64,000 nucleotides of DNA. Source: Parerythrobacter_A sp963838735. GTDB taxonomy: Bacteria; Pseudomonadota; Alphaproteobacteria; Sphingomonadales; Sphingomonadaceae. Below the pieces are notes generated by a model. That model did not search any database. It had not been told where the DNA came from and saw only the letters and a list, made by a program, of their open reading frames with translations. Each line of letters starts with the position of its first letter. The first letter of the stretch is position 1. The translations under genes were made by a program, and so were the position numbers. This document shows, piece after piece, positions 1 to 8,635 of this stretch. Location of the stretch: assembly GCA_963838735.1 (NCBI GenBank), contig CAWISG010000006.1:124001-188000 (forward strand), given 5' to 3'.

Positions 1-1
1 T

Positions 2-253
2 GCAATTATCGTCGGCGGTGTTGCCGGATGGCTCGCCAGCATGGTCATGGGGCGCGATGCCTCGATGGGCATTTTCTGGAACGTCGTGGTCGGTATCATC
101 GGTTCGGTGTTGGGCAATGTTATTGCAAATGCACTGTTCGACATTGGCGGGTCTATTCAGGAATTTTCGCTTACCGGGCTGATCATTGCCTTTGTCGGCG
201 CAGTCGTGCTGCTCGGCATCATGAACCTGATCCAACGCGGTCGGGTACGCTAA
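2..253 (+). CDS. GlsB/YeaQ/YmgE family stress-response membrane protein (5' end missing)
   Basis: A small integral membrane protein of the transglycosylase-associated (GlsB/YeaQ/YmgE) family. The frame is open from the first base of the window, so the true start lies upstream; the ATG at 41 is internal. About 83 residues are visible. They comprise a Gly-rich first helix (IIVGGVAGWLAS), the family's polar GRD turn (MGRDASMG), a second Gly-rich helix (VVVGIIGSVLGNVIA) and a third helix (LIIAFVGAVVLLGIMNLI) ending in a basic tail. The family is induced by stress in several bacteria, but its biochemical function is unknown. It is followed by a good intrinsic terminator, so it is probably the last gene of its transcript. 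Confidence 0.85.
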   Translation, partial: AIIVGGVAGWLASMVMGRDASMGIFWNVVVGIIGSVLGNVIANALFDIGGSIQEFSLTGLIIAFVGAVVLLGIMNLIQRGRVR

Positions 254-313
254 CCAACTGCTGCCTTGCGGCATGGTGTAAAGCCTTGCCGCATCGCAGC
301 AAGATCATGCATA

Positions 314-345
314 GGCGTCGCAACCACGGTTGCGGCGCCTTTCTT
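314..345 (+). terminator. Intrinsic terminator after the GlsB-type gene
   Basis: GGCG-T-CGCAACC pairs with GGTTGCG-G-CGCC in a 12-step stem that includes one T-G wobble, with a very tight loop, and is followed by TTTCTT. It lies 60 bases past the stop codon at 253. The remainder of 254-507 holds no convincing gene. Confidence 0.6.
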
Positions 346-450
346 GCGTCAGGGCTCGGCGTATCTCGTCGGAACGCCATGTCGTCCGTCGATAGCTGCG
401 CGGCACGTAAATGCGATTGGGGTATGCGCCATTGCGGTTGGTGATATAGT

Positions 451-463
451 AGTGTAACACACT
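451..463. promoter_or_regulatory. Perfect dyad AGTGT-AAC-ACACT upstream of the RND operon
   Basis: AGTGT and ACACT are exact inverted repeats around AAC, 45 bases before the adaptor start at 508. This is where a repressor operator for an efflux operon would be expected. The 10-mer AGTGTAACAC recurs on the minus strand in another dyad near 31992-32006. Binding by a TetR-type repressor is an inference; no regulator gene is visible nearby. Confidence 0.35.
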
Positions 464-507
464 TAGGTGCGGTCGGCATCCCGTATCGGGCACAAAAAGG
501 GCAGGCG

Positions 508-1695
508 ATGAATTACGAAACCAGCGTCAGCGCCGAAACCGCCGAGCGCTACGGCATGGCGACTGCCGTCGACCGGACCGGGCGCACGGGCAATAGCCGC
601 CTCTGGCTCATAGTCCTCGCCTTTCTCGGCGCCGTGCTTGGCGTTGGCGCATGGCTGTATTTCAGCGCGGCTGGAGCTGCGGACGATGGCGATGAGCGCG
701 AGGACCAGGCCCCCGTAATCAGCGTGATATCGCCTGGTGCCGCAACCGTGGAAGGCGAAATTTCCGCGACTGGCACACTGTCCGCGCGGCGCGAATTGCC
801 GGTCGGCATTGCGGGTGAGGGCGGTCGCGTCGTCAGCGTCCCGGTCGATGCGGGTAGCTGGGTACGCGCCGGAGAAGTGCTGGCGGTGATAGATCGTTCG
901 GTTCAGAACCAGCAGGCGGCCAGCGCCCGTGCGCAGATCGACGTGGCGCGCGCCGATGCCAGCCTTGCCCAATCCAACCTCGACCGCGCGCTCCAGCTGG
1001 TCGATCGCGGCTTTATCTCAAAGGCCGATGTGGACCGCCTGACCGCCACCCGCGACGCTGCCGCCGCGCGCGTCACCGTGGCGCGTGCGCAAGCGAACGA
1101 ATTGCAGGCGCGCAATGCCCGCCTCAACGTGGTCGCCCCGGCGGCGGGGCTGGTGCTGGAGCGCAGCGTGGAACCGGGCCAGGTGGTCTCGGCCGGCAGC
1201 GGCCCGCTGTTCCGCATCGCGCGCGGCGGCGAGATGGAGCTGAATGCGCAGCTCAGCGAGACGGATCTCGCGCGCATCTCCACCGGTGTCTCGGCCACGG
1301 TGATCCCGGCCGGTACGGAGAAACGTTTTACCGGGCAGATCTGGCAGATCGCGCCCACCATCGATGCGCAGAACCGTCAGGGCGTAGCGCGAATCTCGCT
1401 GCCCTATGCCGCCGAACTGCGCCCCGGCGGTTTTGCCACCGCCATCATCAGCAGCGGCACCGTTGTCGCCCCGGTCCTCCCCGAATCCGCGATTCTGTCG
1501 GATGCGCAGGGCAGTTATGTCTATATCGTCGGTCCCGACAACACGGCGCAGCGCCGCGCGGTCGAGACGGGCATGGTTACGGACAAGGGCGTTACCATCG
1601 CCAGCGGCCTGTCGGGCACCGAGCAGGTGGTGCTGCGCGCGGGCGGTTTCCTGACCGAGGGCGAAACGCTCAAACCGCGTCGCCAGAAGCAGTAG
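508..1695 (+). CDS. RND efflux periplasmic adaptor (membrane fusion protein, HlyD/AcrA-like)
   Basis: Periplasmic adaptor that links an inner-membrane RND pump to an outer-membrane channel. The 395-residue protein has an N-terminal membrane anchor (about residues 31-51, LWLIVLAFLGAVLGVGAW). A lipoyl/barrel-sandwich half follows around 95-130 (VPVDAGSWVRAGEVLAVID), then an alpha-hairpin rich in Ala, Gln and Arg (about 130-205), the second lipoyl half (VVAPAAGLVLERSVEPGQVV) and beta-barrel and membrane-proximal domains to the end. It lacks a lipobox, so it is probably anchored by its helix. The permease begins 15 bases downstream. No TolC-type outer-membrane gene is in the window, so that partner must come from elsewhere. 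Confidence 0.92.
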   Translation: MNYETSVSAETAERYGMATAVDRTGRTGNSRLWLIVLAFLGAVLGVGAWLYFSAAGAADDGDEREDQAPVISVISPGAATVEGEISATGTLSARRELPVGIAGEGGRVVSVPVDAGSWVRAGEVLAVIDRSVQNQQAASARAQIDVARADASLAQSNLDRALQLVDRGFISKADVDRLTATRDAAAARVTVARAQANELQARNARLNVVAPAAGLVLERSVEPGQVVSAGSGPLFRIARGGEMELNAQLSETDLARISTGVSATVIPAGTEKRFTGQIWQIAPTIDAQNRQGVARISLPYAAELRPGGFATAIISSGTVVAPVLPESAILSDAQGSYVYIVGPDNTAQRRAVETGMVTDKGVTIASGLSGTEQVVLRAGGFLTEGETLKPRRQKQ

Positions 1696-1710
1696 GCGGG
1701 AACTTCGGGC

Positions 1711-4700
1711 ATGGACTTCCGCAATATCTCCGCCTGGTCGATCCGCAACCCGGTGATCCCGCTGGTGTTTTTCACCGCGCTGCTGTTCGCGGGCATCCTC
1801 AGTTTCGTGCGAATGGACGTGGTCAACAATCCGGACATCGAATTTCCGGCGGTCAATGTTTCCATCTCCCAGCCCGGAGCCGCGCCGTCGGAGATCGAAA
1901 ACCAGATCACGCAGAATGTGGAATCAGCGGTCCGTTCGATCAACGGTGTGAAATCGATCAATTCCACCGCGCGGGAAGGCAATTCCAACACCTTCATCGA
2001 GTTTGAAATCGGCATCGATCCCAACGACGCCGTTTCCGAGGTCAAGACCGCCATCGACGGCGTGCGCGGCAGCCTGCCTGACGGGATCCTGGAACCGCGC
2101 ATCTCGAAAGAGGACATTTCCGGCGGCTTCCTGGCGATTTTCGCGGTCGAAGCCGACGACATGACGATCGAGCAGCTGAGCTGGTTCATCGACGATACCG
2201 TCGCCAAATCGCTGCTGTCGGTGGAAGGCATGGCGCAGGTGGACCGCTTCGCCGGCGTTGATCGCGAGATCGAAGTCATCCTCGATTTGCAGCGCATGCA
2301 GGCGTTCGGTGTCACCGCCAGCCAGGTGAACGGCGTGCTGCGCCAGACCAATATCGACGCAGCCGGCGGCGCGACCGAAGTTGGCGGCACGCGCCAGTCG
2401 GTCCGCGTGCTGGGCAACAGCGCGTCCGCCTACGACCTGTCGCAGAAACAGATTTCACTGGGCGGCGGCAACACCATCAAGCTGGCCGATATCGCCACCG
2501 TGCGCGACGGCTTCAGCGAACGCACGTCCATCAGCAAGGTGCGTGGCAAGGAAGTGGTGAACTTCGCCATGAGCCGCGCCAAGGGCGCTTCGGACCTGAC
2601 CACATTCGAAGCGGCGAAGGAAAAGATTGCCGAGATCGAGGCCGACAATCCGGGCGTGCGGTTCCTCCCGTTGTTCAACACGGTCAAGTATACCGAGGAG
2701 CAATATCAAAGCTCTCTGTTCGCGATGGGCGAAGGCGCGCTGCTGGCGGTCGTGGTGGTGTTCTTCTTCCTGCGCGACTGGCGTGCGACGATGATATCCG
2801 CCGTCGCCATTCCGCTTTCCGCCATCCCGACCTTCTGGTTCATGGACCTGATCGGGTTCAACCTGAACCAGCTGTCGCTGCTGGCGTTGGGGCTGGTCGC
2901 GGGGGTGCTGGTGGACGATGCCATCGTGGAGATCGAGAACATCGTGCGGCACATGCGGATGGGCAAATCCGCCTATCAGGCCAGTATCGACGCCGCCGAC
3001 GAGATCGGACTGCCGGTGGTGGCGACGTCGTTCTGCATCGTCGCGGTGTTCCTGCCCGTCGGCCTGATGCCAGGCATTGCCGGACAGTTCTTCAAGAACT
3101 TCGGGATCACCGTGGTCATCGCGGTGCTCATGAGCCTGGCCGTCGCGCGCATGATCACGCCGATGCTGGCAGCGTATTTCCTGAAAGCGCACGGCCATGC
3201 CGAACATGGCGAGGGGCGCATGATGGATCGCTATCTTGGCGTGCTGCGTTGGTCGCTGGACCGTGGCGGAATGCATGCGCGGCGCGAAGCGCTGACCGCG
3301 CCGCGCCATCGCTTCATCTATTCGGTGTGCGCGTTCTTCGTTCTTCTGGCGATGATTGCGATACCCGGCATTGCGACTGTCCAGCTGTTCGGCCTCGTGT
3401 CGGAACTCGATATCCCCGGCACAATCGGCGGTGCGGTGTCGAGTGCGGAGGGATCGTCCGCTGCGTTCGTCGTCTCCAAATTCTTCGAAGTCGTGCAGCT
3501 GTGCCTCGTCCTCGCCACCGGCTTCGTTGTCGGTTGGCTGGTGCTTAAGGCAATCGGTCTGCCGTGGCGCATGATCGGCGGCAGCGTCGGCAATGGCTGG
3601 CGCTGGCTGGAGGCGCGGTTCTACGACCATCGCGCATGGATGCTGATGGTCGGCTATTTTTCCTTCATCGCGACCGTCCTGCTGTTCAGCGCGGTGCCGA
3701 GCCAGTTCCAGCCGACCATCGACGACGATAATTCGCGTGTGCAGATCGACATGGTGCCCGGCACCACGCTTGCCTCCACCGAACGCGTGGCGGACCGGGT
3801 GTCCGATATCCTGTACGAACAGCCCGAAGTCGAACGTGCCCTGACGCGGGTGCGCGAAGGCAATGGCACGATCTACATCACGCTGACCGACGACCGCGAG
3901 AAGACTTCCATCGAGTTCGAGCGCGACCTCGCGCCGCGACTGGCGACCATTCCCGATGCGCGCGTTCGGTTCCAGTCGCAGTCGGGTGGGTTCGGCAGCG
4001 GGCGTGACATGACCGTCATGCTGGCCGGGTCTGACCCAGATTTGCTGGAAAGCACGGCGGCAACGCTGGTCGAACAGATGAAGGGGCTGGATACGCTGGT
4101 CGCGCCACGCATCGACGCCGACATCAACCGGCCCGAAATCATCATCACCCCGCGCGCCGACCTTGCGGCGGAGCTGGGCGTGACGACCGCCGCGCTGAGC
4201 CAGACCATCCGCATTGCTACGCTGGGCGAGATCGAACAGAACGCGGCCAAGTTCTCGCTGTCCGACCGGCAAATCCCGATTCGCGTCAAACTGCCCGAAT
4301 CCAGCCGCGAATCGCTGACCACGATCGAGAACCTGCCGGTGCCGACCGCCAATGGTGGCAGCGTGCCGCTGTCGCGCGTGGCCGCCGTCAGCTTCGGCTC
4401 CGGCCCGACCACGATCCAGCGTTACAACCAGAACCGGCGCGTATTGGTGGGTGCCGACCTTGCGCCCGATATCGTGAAGGGCACCGCACAGGAACAGATC
4501 GACGCGCTGCCCATCCTCGACAACCTGCCGCAGGGCGTGATCCGCGACGTGGTGGGCGAGGATGAATGGCAAGCCGAGCTGATGACCAATCTCGGCGTCG
4601 CCATCATCGCCGGTGTGTTGCTGGTCTTCGCGACGCTGGTGCTGCTCTACAAGCGGCTGATGAGCCCGCTGGTCAACATGACCTCGCTGGCGCTGGCGCC

Positions 4701-5232
4701 GCTGGGCGGCATCCTGCTGATCTGGCTGGTCGGGCAGGCCCAATCCATGCCGGTCTTCATCGGCATCCTGCTATTGCTGGGTATTGTGTCCAAGAACTCC
4801 ATCCTGCTGATCGATTTCGCCATCGAGGAGATGGATCGCGGCACCGAGAAATACGCTGCCATCATGGATGCTGGCCACAAGCGCGCACAGCCAATCGTGA
4901 TGACCACGGTGGCGATGACGGCAGGCATGGTGCCGACCGCGCTGTCGCTGTCGGGCGACGGGGCGTGGCGCGCGCCGATGGGCACGGTCGTGATCGGCGG
5001 GTTGATCCTGTCGACCGTGCTGACGCTGCTGATCGTGCCCGCCGGGTTCAGCCTGGCCGACGGGCTGGAGCGGCGCGTGGGGCCGTGGATGCGTGGCAAG
5101 TTCCTGACCTATCGTCCCGGTGACGAAACGCGTGACGCCGTGTCGCAACAGCCGCAGTCCGCGCGCGCGCAGCCTGCCACCCGCAAGACCCCGCCGGGCG
5201 GCACCGCACCCGACGGCCTGCCCGCCGAGTGA
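1711..5232 (+). CDS. RND efflux transporter permease (AcrB/HAE1 type) with an extra membrane insert
   Basis: Proton-driven inner-membrane exporter. At 1173 residues it is about 110 longer than common family members (roughly 1020-1070). The usual order is visible: TM1 near residues 12-30, a periplasmic porter domain, and TM2-TM6. The TM4 region carries the proton-relay signature GVLVDDAIVEIENI near residue 398. TM7 lies near 635, followed by a second porter domain and TM8-12 with GIVSKNSILLIDFAIEEM. Between TM6 and TM7, about residues 520-633 (bases 3270-3610) form an unusual insert with two further hydrophobic stretches (FIYSVCAFFVLLAMIAI and VVQLCLVLATGFVVGWLVL). The tail after TM12 is Pro/Gln-rich. 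It overlaps the next gene by GTGA. Confidence 0.93.
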   Translation: MDFRNISAWSIRNPVIPLVFFTALLFAGILSFVRMDVVNNPDIEFPAVNVSISQPGAAPSEIENQITQNVESAVRSINGVKSINSTAREGNSNTFIEFEIGIDPNDAVSEVKTAIDGVRGSLPDGILEPRISKEDISGGFLAIFAVEADDMTIEQLSWFIDDTVAKSLLSVEGMAQVDRFAGVDREIEVILDLQRMQAFGVTASQVNGVLRQTNIDAAGGATEVGGTRQSVRVLGNSASAYDLSQKQISLGGGNTIKLADIATVRDGFSERTSISKVRGKEVVNFAMSRAKGASDLTTFEAAKEKIAEIEADNPGVRFLPLFNTVKYTEEQYQSSLFAMGEGALLAVVVVFFFLRDWRATMISAVAIPLSAIPTFWFMDLIGFNLNQLSLLALGLVAGVLVDDAIVEIENIVRHMRMGKSAYQASIDAADEIGLPVVATSFCIVAVFLPVGLMPGIAGQFFKNFGITVVIAVLMSLAVARMITPMLAAYFLKAHGHAEHGEGRMMDRYLGVLRWSLDRGGMHARREALTAPRHRFIYSVCAFFVLLAMIAIPGIATVQLFGLVSELDIPGTIGGAVSSAEGSSAAFVVSKFFEVVQLCLVLATGFVVGWLVLKAIGLPWRMIGGSVGNGWRWLEARFYDHRAWMLMVGYFSFIATVLLFSAVPSQFQPTIDDDNSRVQIDMVPGTTLASTERVADRVSDILYEQPEVERALTRVREGNGTIYITLTDDREKTSIEFERDLAPRLATIPDARVRFQSQSGGFGSGRDMTVMLAGSDPDLLESTAATLVEQMKGLDTLVAPRIDADINRPEIIITPRADLAAELGVTTAALSQTIRIATLGEIEQNAAKFSLSDRQIPIRVKLPESSRESLTTIENLPVPTANGGSVPLSRVAAVSFGSGPTTIQRYNQNRRVLVGADLAPDIVKGTAQEQIDALPILDNLPQGVIRDVVGEDEWQAELMTNLGVAIIAGVLLVFATLVLLYKRLMSPLVNMTSLALAPLGGILLIWLVGQAQSMPVFIGILLLLGIVSKNSILLIDFAIEEMDRGTEKYAAIMDAGHKRAQPIVMTTVAMTAGMVPTALSLSGDGAWRAPMGTVVIGGLILSTVLTLLIVPAGFSLADGLERRVGPWMRGKFLTYRPGDETRDAVSQQPQSARAQPATRKTPPGGTAPDGLPAE

Positions 5233-6482
5233 TCGCCACAGCGGCACCTGTTTCCCCCGATCGCGCCCGCCAGATGCGCTTGGCCGCGACCGGGATGCTG
5301 GCGTTCATGGCTATCGCCTTCGTCGCGACGAAGCAGATGCTCGGCGTGCATCCCGCGTGGGGGTACGCCCATGCCTTTGCAGAGGCGGCGCTGGTGGGCG
5401 GCCTGGCCGACTGGTTCGCCGTGACGGCGCTGTTCCGCCATCCGCTTGGCATTCCCATCCCGCACACGGCGATCATTCCCGAAAACAAGGACCGGATCGC
5501 CGACACGATGGCGCAATTCCTGCGCGAAAACTTCCTTGTCCCCGCCGTGGTCGCGCGGCGCATGGCGGCCATGAACGTGGCGGGCGCGGCAGGCGAATTC
5601 CTGGCCGCGCCGACCGGAGAAACGCGCAGCCGTATCACCGGCGGCGCGGCGGAACTGCTCGCCGAGGTACTGGAATCGCTCGACCCGGCGCGGCTGGGGA
5701 CACAAGTGCGCGGCGGGCTGGCGGCGCAGCTGGCCAAGCTGGAAATCGCGCCGCTGCTGGGCCGGATGCTGGAGAACGCGATTGCGGATCGCAGTCACCT
5801 GCCGCTTATGGACGGCCTGATCCGCTGGAGCGGCCTGACACTGGAGGATAACGAGGACACGGTGCGCGAGATCATCCGCAGCCGCGCCAATGCCGTGCTG
5901 CGCTGGACCGGGCTGGACGAGCGGCTTTCCGCATCGGTGCTGGATGGCCTTTACCGCCTGCTTGCCGAAGTACTGGTGGATCGCGAGCATCCGCTGCGCC
6001 GCAAGATGGAAGAAGGTCTGGAAACGCTAGCGCATGATTTGCAGCATGACCCGAAGACACGTGAGAAGATCGAGTCGCTGAAACGCGAAATGCTGGAAAA
6101 CCCGGCGCTGGCGGATTGGTGGATGGGTGTGTGGGAGCGTATCCGCCGCTCGCTGATCCGCCGGGCCCGCGATCCCGAAAGCGCGCTGGGCGGTGAATTG
6201 CGTACCACGCTCGCTGAACTCGGCGGTGCGCTGAGCGGTGATGCGCGGCTGCAAAACCAGGTCAACCGCTTCGCCCGCCGCACCGCCGTGGGCGTTGCAA
6301 CCCGCTATGGCGACCAGATCGTGCAGCTCGTGTCGGAGACGGTGCGTCGCTGGGACGCCCGCACCCTGACCGACCGCGTCGAAGGCGCAGTGGGCCGGGA
6401 TCTGCAATTCATCCGCATCAACGGCACGCTGGTCGGCGGGCTGGTCGGCATGACGCTGCATTTCGTGAAAGGCTGGATTTGA
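5229..6482 (+). CDS. DUF445 family membrane protein (YjiN-like)
   Basis: A 417-residue protein of the DUF445/YjiN family, whose function is not established. Its N-terminal hydrophobic segment (about residues 17-35) is followed by the typical FAEAALVGGLADWFAVTALF and RHPLGIPIPHTAIIPENKDRIA block that defines the family. A long charged helical middle follows, and a C-terminal hydrophobic segment (LVGGLVGMTLHFVKGW) ends the protein. The start is a GTG whose last bases form the TGA stop of the RND permease, so the two are probably translationally coupled. An ATG at 5274 is an alternative start. Why it belongs to an efflux operon is unknown; a cell-envelope role is only an inference. Confidence 0.88.
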   Translation: MIATAAPVSPDRARQMRLAATGMLAFMAIAFVATKQMLGVHPAWGYAHAFAEAALVGGLADWFAVTALFRHPLGIPIPHTAIIPENKDRIADTMAQFLRENFLVPAVVARRMAAMNVAGAAGEFLAAPTGETRSRITGGAAELLAEVLESLDPARLGTQVRGGLAAQLAKLEIAPLLGRMLENAIADRSHLPLMDGLIRWSGLTLEDNEDTVREIIRSRANAVLRWTGLDERLSASVLDGLYRLLAEVLVDREHPLRRKMEEGLETLAHDLQHDPKTREKIESLKREMLENPALADWWMGVWERIRRSLIRRARDPESALGGELRTTLAELGGALSGDARLQNQVNRFARRTAVGVATRYGDQIVQLVSETVRRWDARTLTDRVEGAVGRDLQFIRINGTLVGGLVGMTLHFVKGWI

Positions 6483-6735
6483 GTAGAGGAGCTATCGTCG
6501 CATAATGAGCCGGACCGCGTTGCGCCAGTAAGACACCACGAACTCGCCATCGGCATCGCACACAGGTTTGCATTCCGCTTTTCAAAAGTAGCGCTGTGCA
6601 AACAGCGTCATCGAACTCTTCCGGACGTGTCGAGCATTGGATCGTGCGGGTGCGAACCGCGGCCACCGGGTCCGAACGCAAAGATCGATTTACCGCACCG
6701 CCCGTGGTCCAAGGGGCATAACATAGCTGCAGTAA
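6483..6735. other. Intergenic stretch without a supported gene
   Basis: Lies between the convergent ends of the DUF445 gene and etfA. Several open frames exist on both strands, but none has a ribosome site or recognisable protein. A 29-codon minus-strand stretch between stops (about 6491-6580) reads like protein (CDADGEFVVSYWRNAVRL) but has no good start. It could be the decayed end of a lost gene. Confidence 0.3.
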
Positions 6736-6770
6736 GGAAAAAGGCCGCTCCCGCAAGCGGGCGCGGCCTT
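6736..6770 (-). terminator. Intrinsic terminator of etfBA
   Basis: AAGGCCGC pairs with GCGGCCTT around an inner CCCG-CAAG-CGGG hairpin, giving a very GC-rich stem. Read on the minus strand it is followed by TTTTTCC. It lies 26 bases past the etfA stop codon. Confidence 0.8.
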
Positions 6771-6795
6771 AAGACAACGCGAAAACGGCAAAACC

Positions 6796-7731
6796 TTACG
6801 CTGCCAGCTTTTCCGTCAGTTCGGGCACCAGCTTGTACAGATCGCCGACCAGACCGATGTCCGCCACCTGAAAAATAGGCGCGTCTTCGTCCTTGTTGAT
6901 GGCGATGATGGTCTTGGAGTCCTTCATGCCAGCAAGGTGCTGGATCGCACCGGAGATGCCGATGGCGATATAGACTTCGGGGGCCACGATCTTGCCGGTC
7001 TGGCCGACCTGGTAATCGTTCGGTACATACCCTGCGTCGACGGCTGCGCGGCTGGCACCGATACCTGCGCCCAGCTTGTCGGCCAGCGGGGTGATGATTT
7101 TCTCGAAGGTTTCGCCGTCCTTCAGCGCCCGGCCACCCGACACGATAATCTTGGCGCTGGTGAGTTCGGGGCGTTCACTCTCGGCGATTTCCCGGCTGAC
7201 GAATTCGGACAAGCCGGAATCGCTTCCGCCGGAAATCTGTTCGATACTGGCCGAGCCGCCTTCGCTCGCGGCTTTCTCGAACGCGGTGCCGCGTACGGTC
7301 ACGACCAGCTTTTCATCGCTGCTTTGAACGGTGGCAATCGCATTGCCGGCGTAGATTGGGCGGGTGAAGGTCTTGTCGCCCTCGACGCTCAGAATGTCGG
7401 ACACCTGCATCACGTCCAGCAGCGCGGCAACGCGCGGCGCGATGTTCTTGCCGGTGGTGGTGGCAGGTGCGACAAAAGCATCGTGACTGCCCATGAGCTC
7501 GACGATTGCAGGCGCAACGTTTTCGGGCAGGAAGTCGGTGAAGACAGGATCGTTACCGCACCAAACCTGTGTCACGCCGTCGATCTTGGCGGCGGCGTCG
7601 GCGATGGCATTCACATCGTTGCCCATGACCAATGCGCTCACTTCGCCCATTGCCTTCGCGGCGGTTATGGCGGAGAGCGTGGCGTCCTTGATTTCCGAAT
7701 GGTCGTGTTCGACCCAGACCAGCGTTTTCAT
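6796..7731 (-). CDS. etfA: Electron transfer flavoprotein subunit alpha
   Basis: The FAD-carrying large subunit of ETF. It takes electrons from acyl-CoA and other flavin dehydrogenases and passes them to ETF-ubiquinone oxidoreductase. The protein has 311 residues, the usual length. Its N-terminal half resembles the beta subunit (MKTLVWVEHDHSEIKDATLSA). The C-terminal FAD domain contains GRALKDGETF and the family signature SGAIQHLAGM at about residues 260-269, followed by NKDEDAPIFQVADIGLVGDL. It lies 38 bases after etfB and the two form an operon ended by a strong hairpin. Confidence 0.97.
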   Translation of the reverse strand: MKTLVWVEHDHSEIKDATLSAITAAKAMGEVSALVMGNDVNAIADAAAKIDGVTQVWCGNDPVFTDFLPENVAPAIVELMGSHDAFVAPATTTGKNIAPRVAALLDVMQVSDILSVEGDKTFTRPIYAGNAIATVQSSDEKLVVTVRGTAFEKAASEGGSASIEQISGGSDSGLSEFVSREIAESERPELTSAKIIVSGGRALKDGETFEKIITPLADKLGAGIGASRAAVDAGYVPNDYQVGQTGKIVAPEVYIAIGISGAIQHLAGMKDSKTIIAINKDEDAPIFQVADIGLVGDLYKLVPELTEKLAA

Positions 7732-7769
7732 GTTTCTATTCCTTGGTATGAATTGGGATCGCAGGGGTC

Positions 7770-8516
7770 TCAGGCTATGCCGAGCGCATCCATCTTGGCG
7801 ATCAGGGCGTCCACGTCTTCGACCTTTTCACCGGCCTGCCGCACGGGCGGTTCGGCCACATGCGACGTGGTCAGACGCGGCGTAATATCGACCCCGTAAT
7901 CGGCAGGTGCCTTGGTATCGAGCGGCTTTTTCTTGGCCTTCATGATGTTGGGCAACGAGGCATAGCGCGGCTCGTTCAGGCGCAGATCGGTGGTCACGAT
8001 TGCGGGCATCGCCAATTTGACCGTTTCCAGCCCGCCGTCGATCTCCCGCTTCACGGTCACGCTGTCGCCATCGATTTCGACGGTGTTGGCAAAGGTGCCC
8101 TGTGGCCGGTTCATCAGCGCGGCAAGCATCTGTCCGGTCTGGTTGCTGTCGTCCGAAATTGACTGCTTGCCCAACATCACCAGGCCGGGCGTTTCCTCTT
8201 CCGCAATGGCTTTCAGGATTTTGGCGACCGCCAGCGGCTCCACCTCGTCATCCGTTTCCACCAGGATCGCGCGGTCCGCACCCATTGCCAGCGCGGTGCG
8301 CAGCGTTTCCTGCGCCTTGGCCGGGCCGATAGAGACGACCAGGATCTCGTCGGCCTTGCCCGCTTCCTTAATGCGGATGGCTTCCTCGACCGCGATCTCG
8401 TCGAACGGGTTCATGCTCATCTTCACGTTGGCGAGGTCGACCCCCGATCCATCCGCCTTGACGCGCGGTTTGACATTGTAGTCGATAACCCGCTTGACGG
8501 GGACGAGGATTTTCAT
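7770..8516 (-). CDS. etfB: Electron transfer flavoprotein subunit beta
   Basis: The AMP-binding small subunit of ETF, partner of EtfA in beta-oxidation and amino acid catabolism. The 248 residues begin MKILVPVKRVIDYNVKPRV. They contain the family's KMSMNPFDEIAVEEAIRIKE segment and the beta-ETF signature region TTDLRLNEPRYASLPNIMKA near residues 180-200, which forms the recognition loop for partner dehydrogenases. The promoter probably lies in the short divergent space shared with the ExoD-like gene. Confidence 0.97.
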   Translation of the reverse strand: MKILVPVKRVIDYNVKPRVKADGSGVDLANVKMSMNPFDEIAVEEAIRIKEAGKADEILVVSIGPAKAQETLRTALAMGADRAILVETDDEVEPLAVAKILKAIAEEETPGLVMLGKQSISDDSNQTGQMLAALMNRPQGTFANTVEIDGDSVTVKREIDGGLETVKLAMPAIVTTDLRLNEPRYASLPNIMKAKKKPLDTKAPADYGVDITPRLTTSHVAEPPVRQAGEKVEDVDALIAKMDALGIA

Positions 8517-8635
8517 GGCAATTCTGCCCTTTCACAAATCGTGCAAATACACCGGCTAGCAGCACGGTTGTTCAATTGTTCAACGCGTCGGCGCGATATT
8601 GCGTTCCGTCGGCGAAGGGTCAAGGTCTGCAGCGC

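Noticed and set aside
2455..4743. 762-codon open frame on the minus strand across the RND permease
   Set aside because: It is antisense to an unmistakable gene. Its translation is His/Gln/Asp-rich as expected for the reverse of GC-rich coding DNA, and it has no family signature.
6491..6580. 29-codon minus-strand stretch reading CDADGEFVVSYWRNAVRL before a stop
   Set aside because: It looks protein-like, but it is preceded by a stop and has no good start or ribosome site. At most it is a gene remnant.
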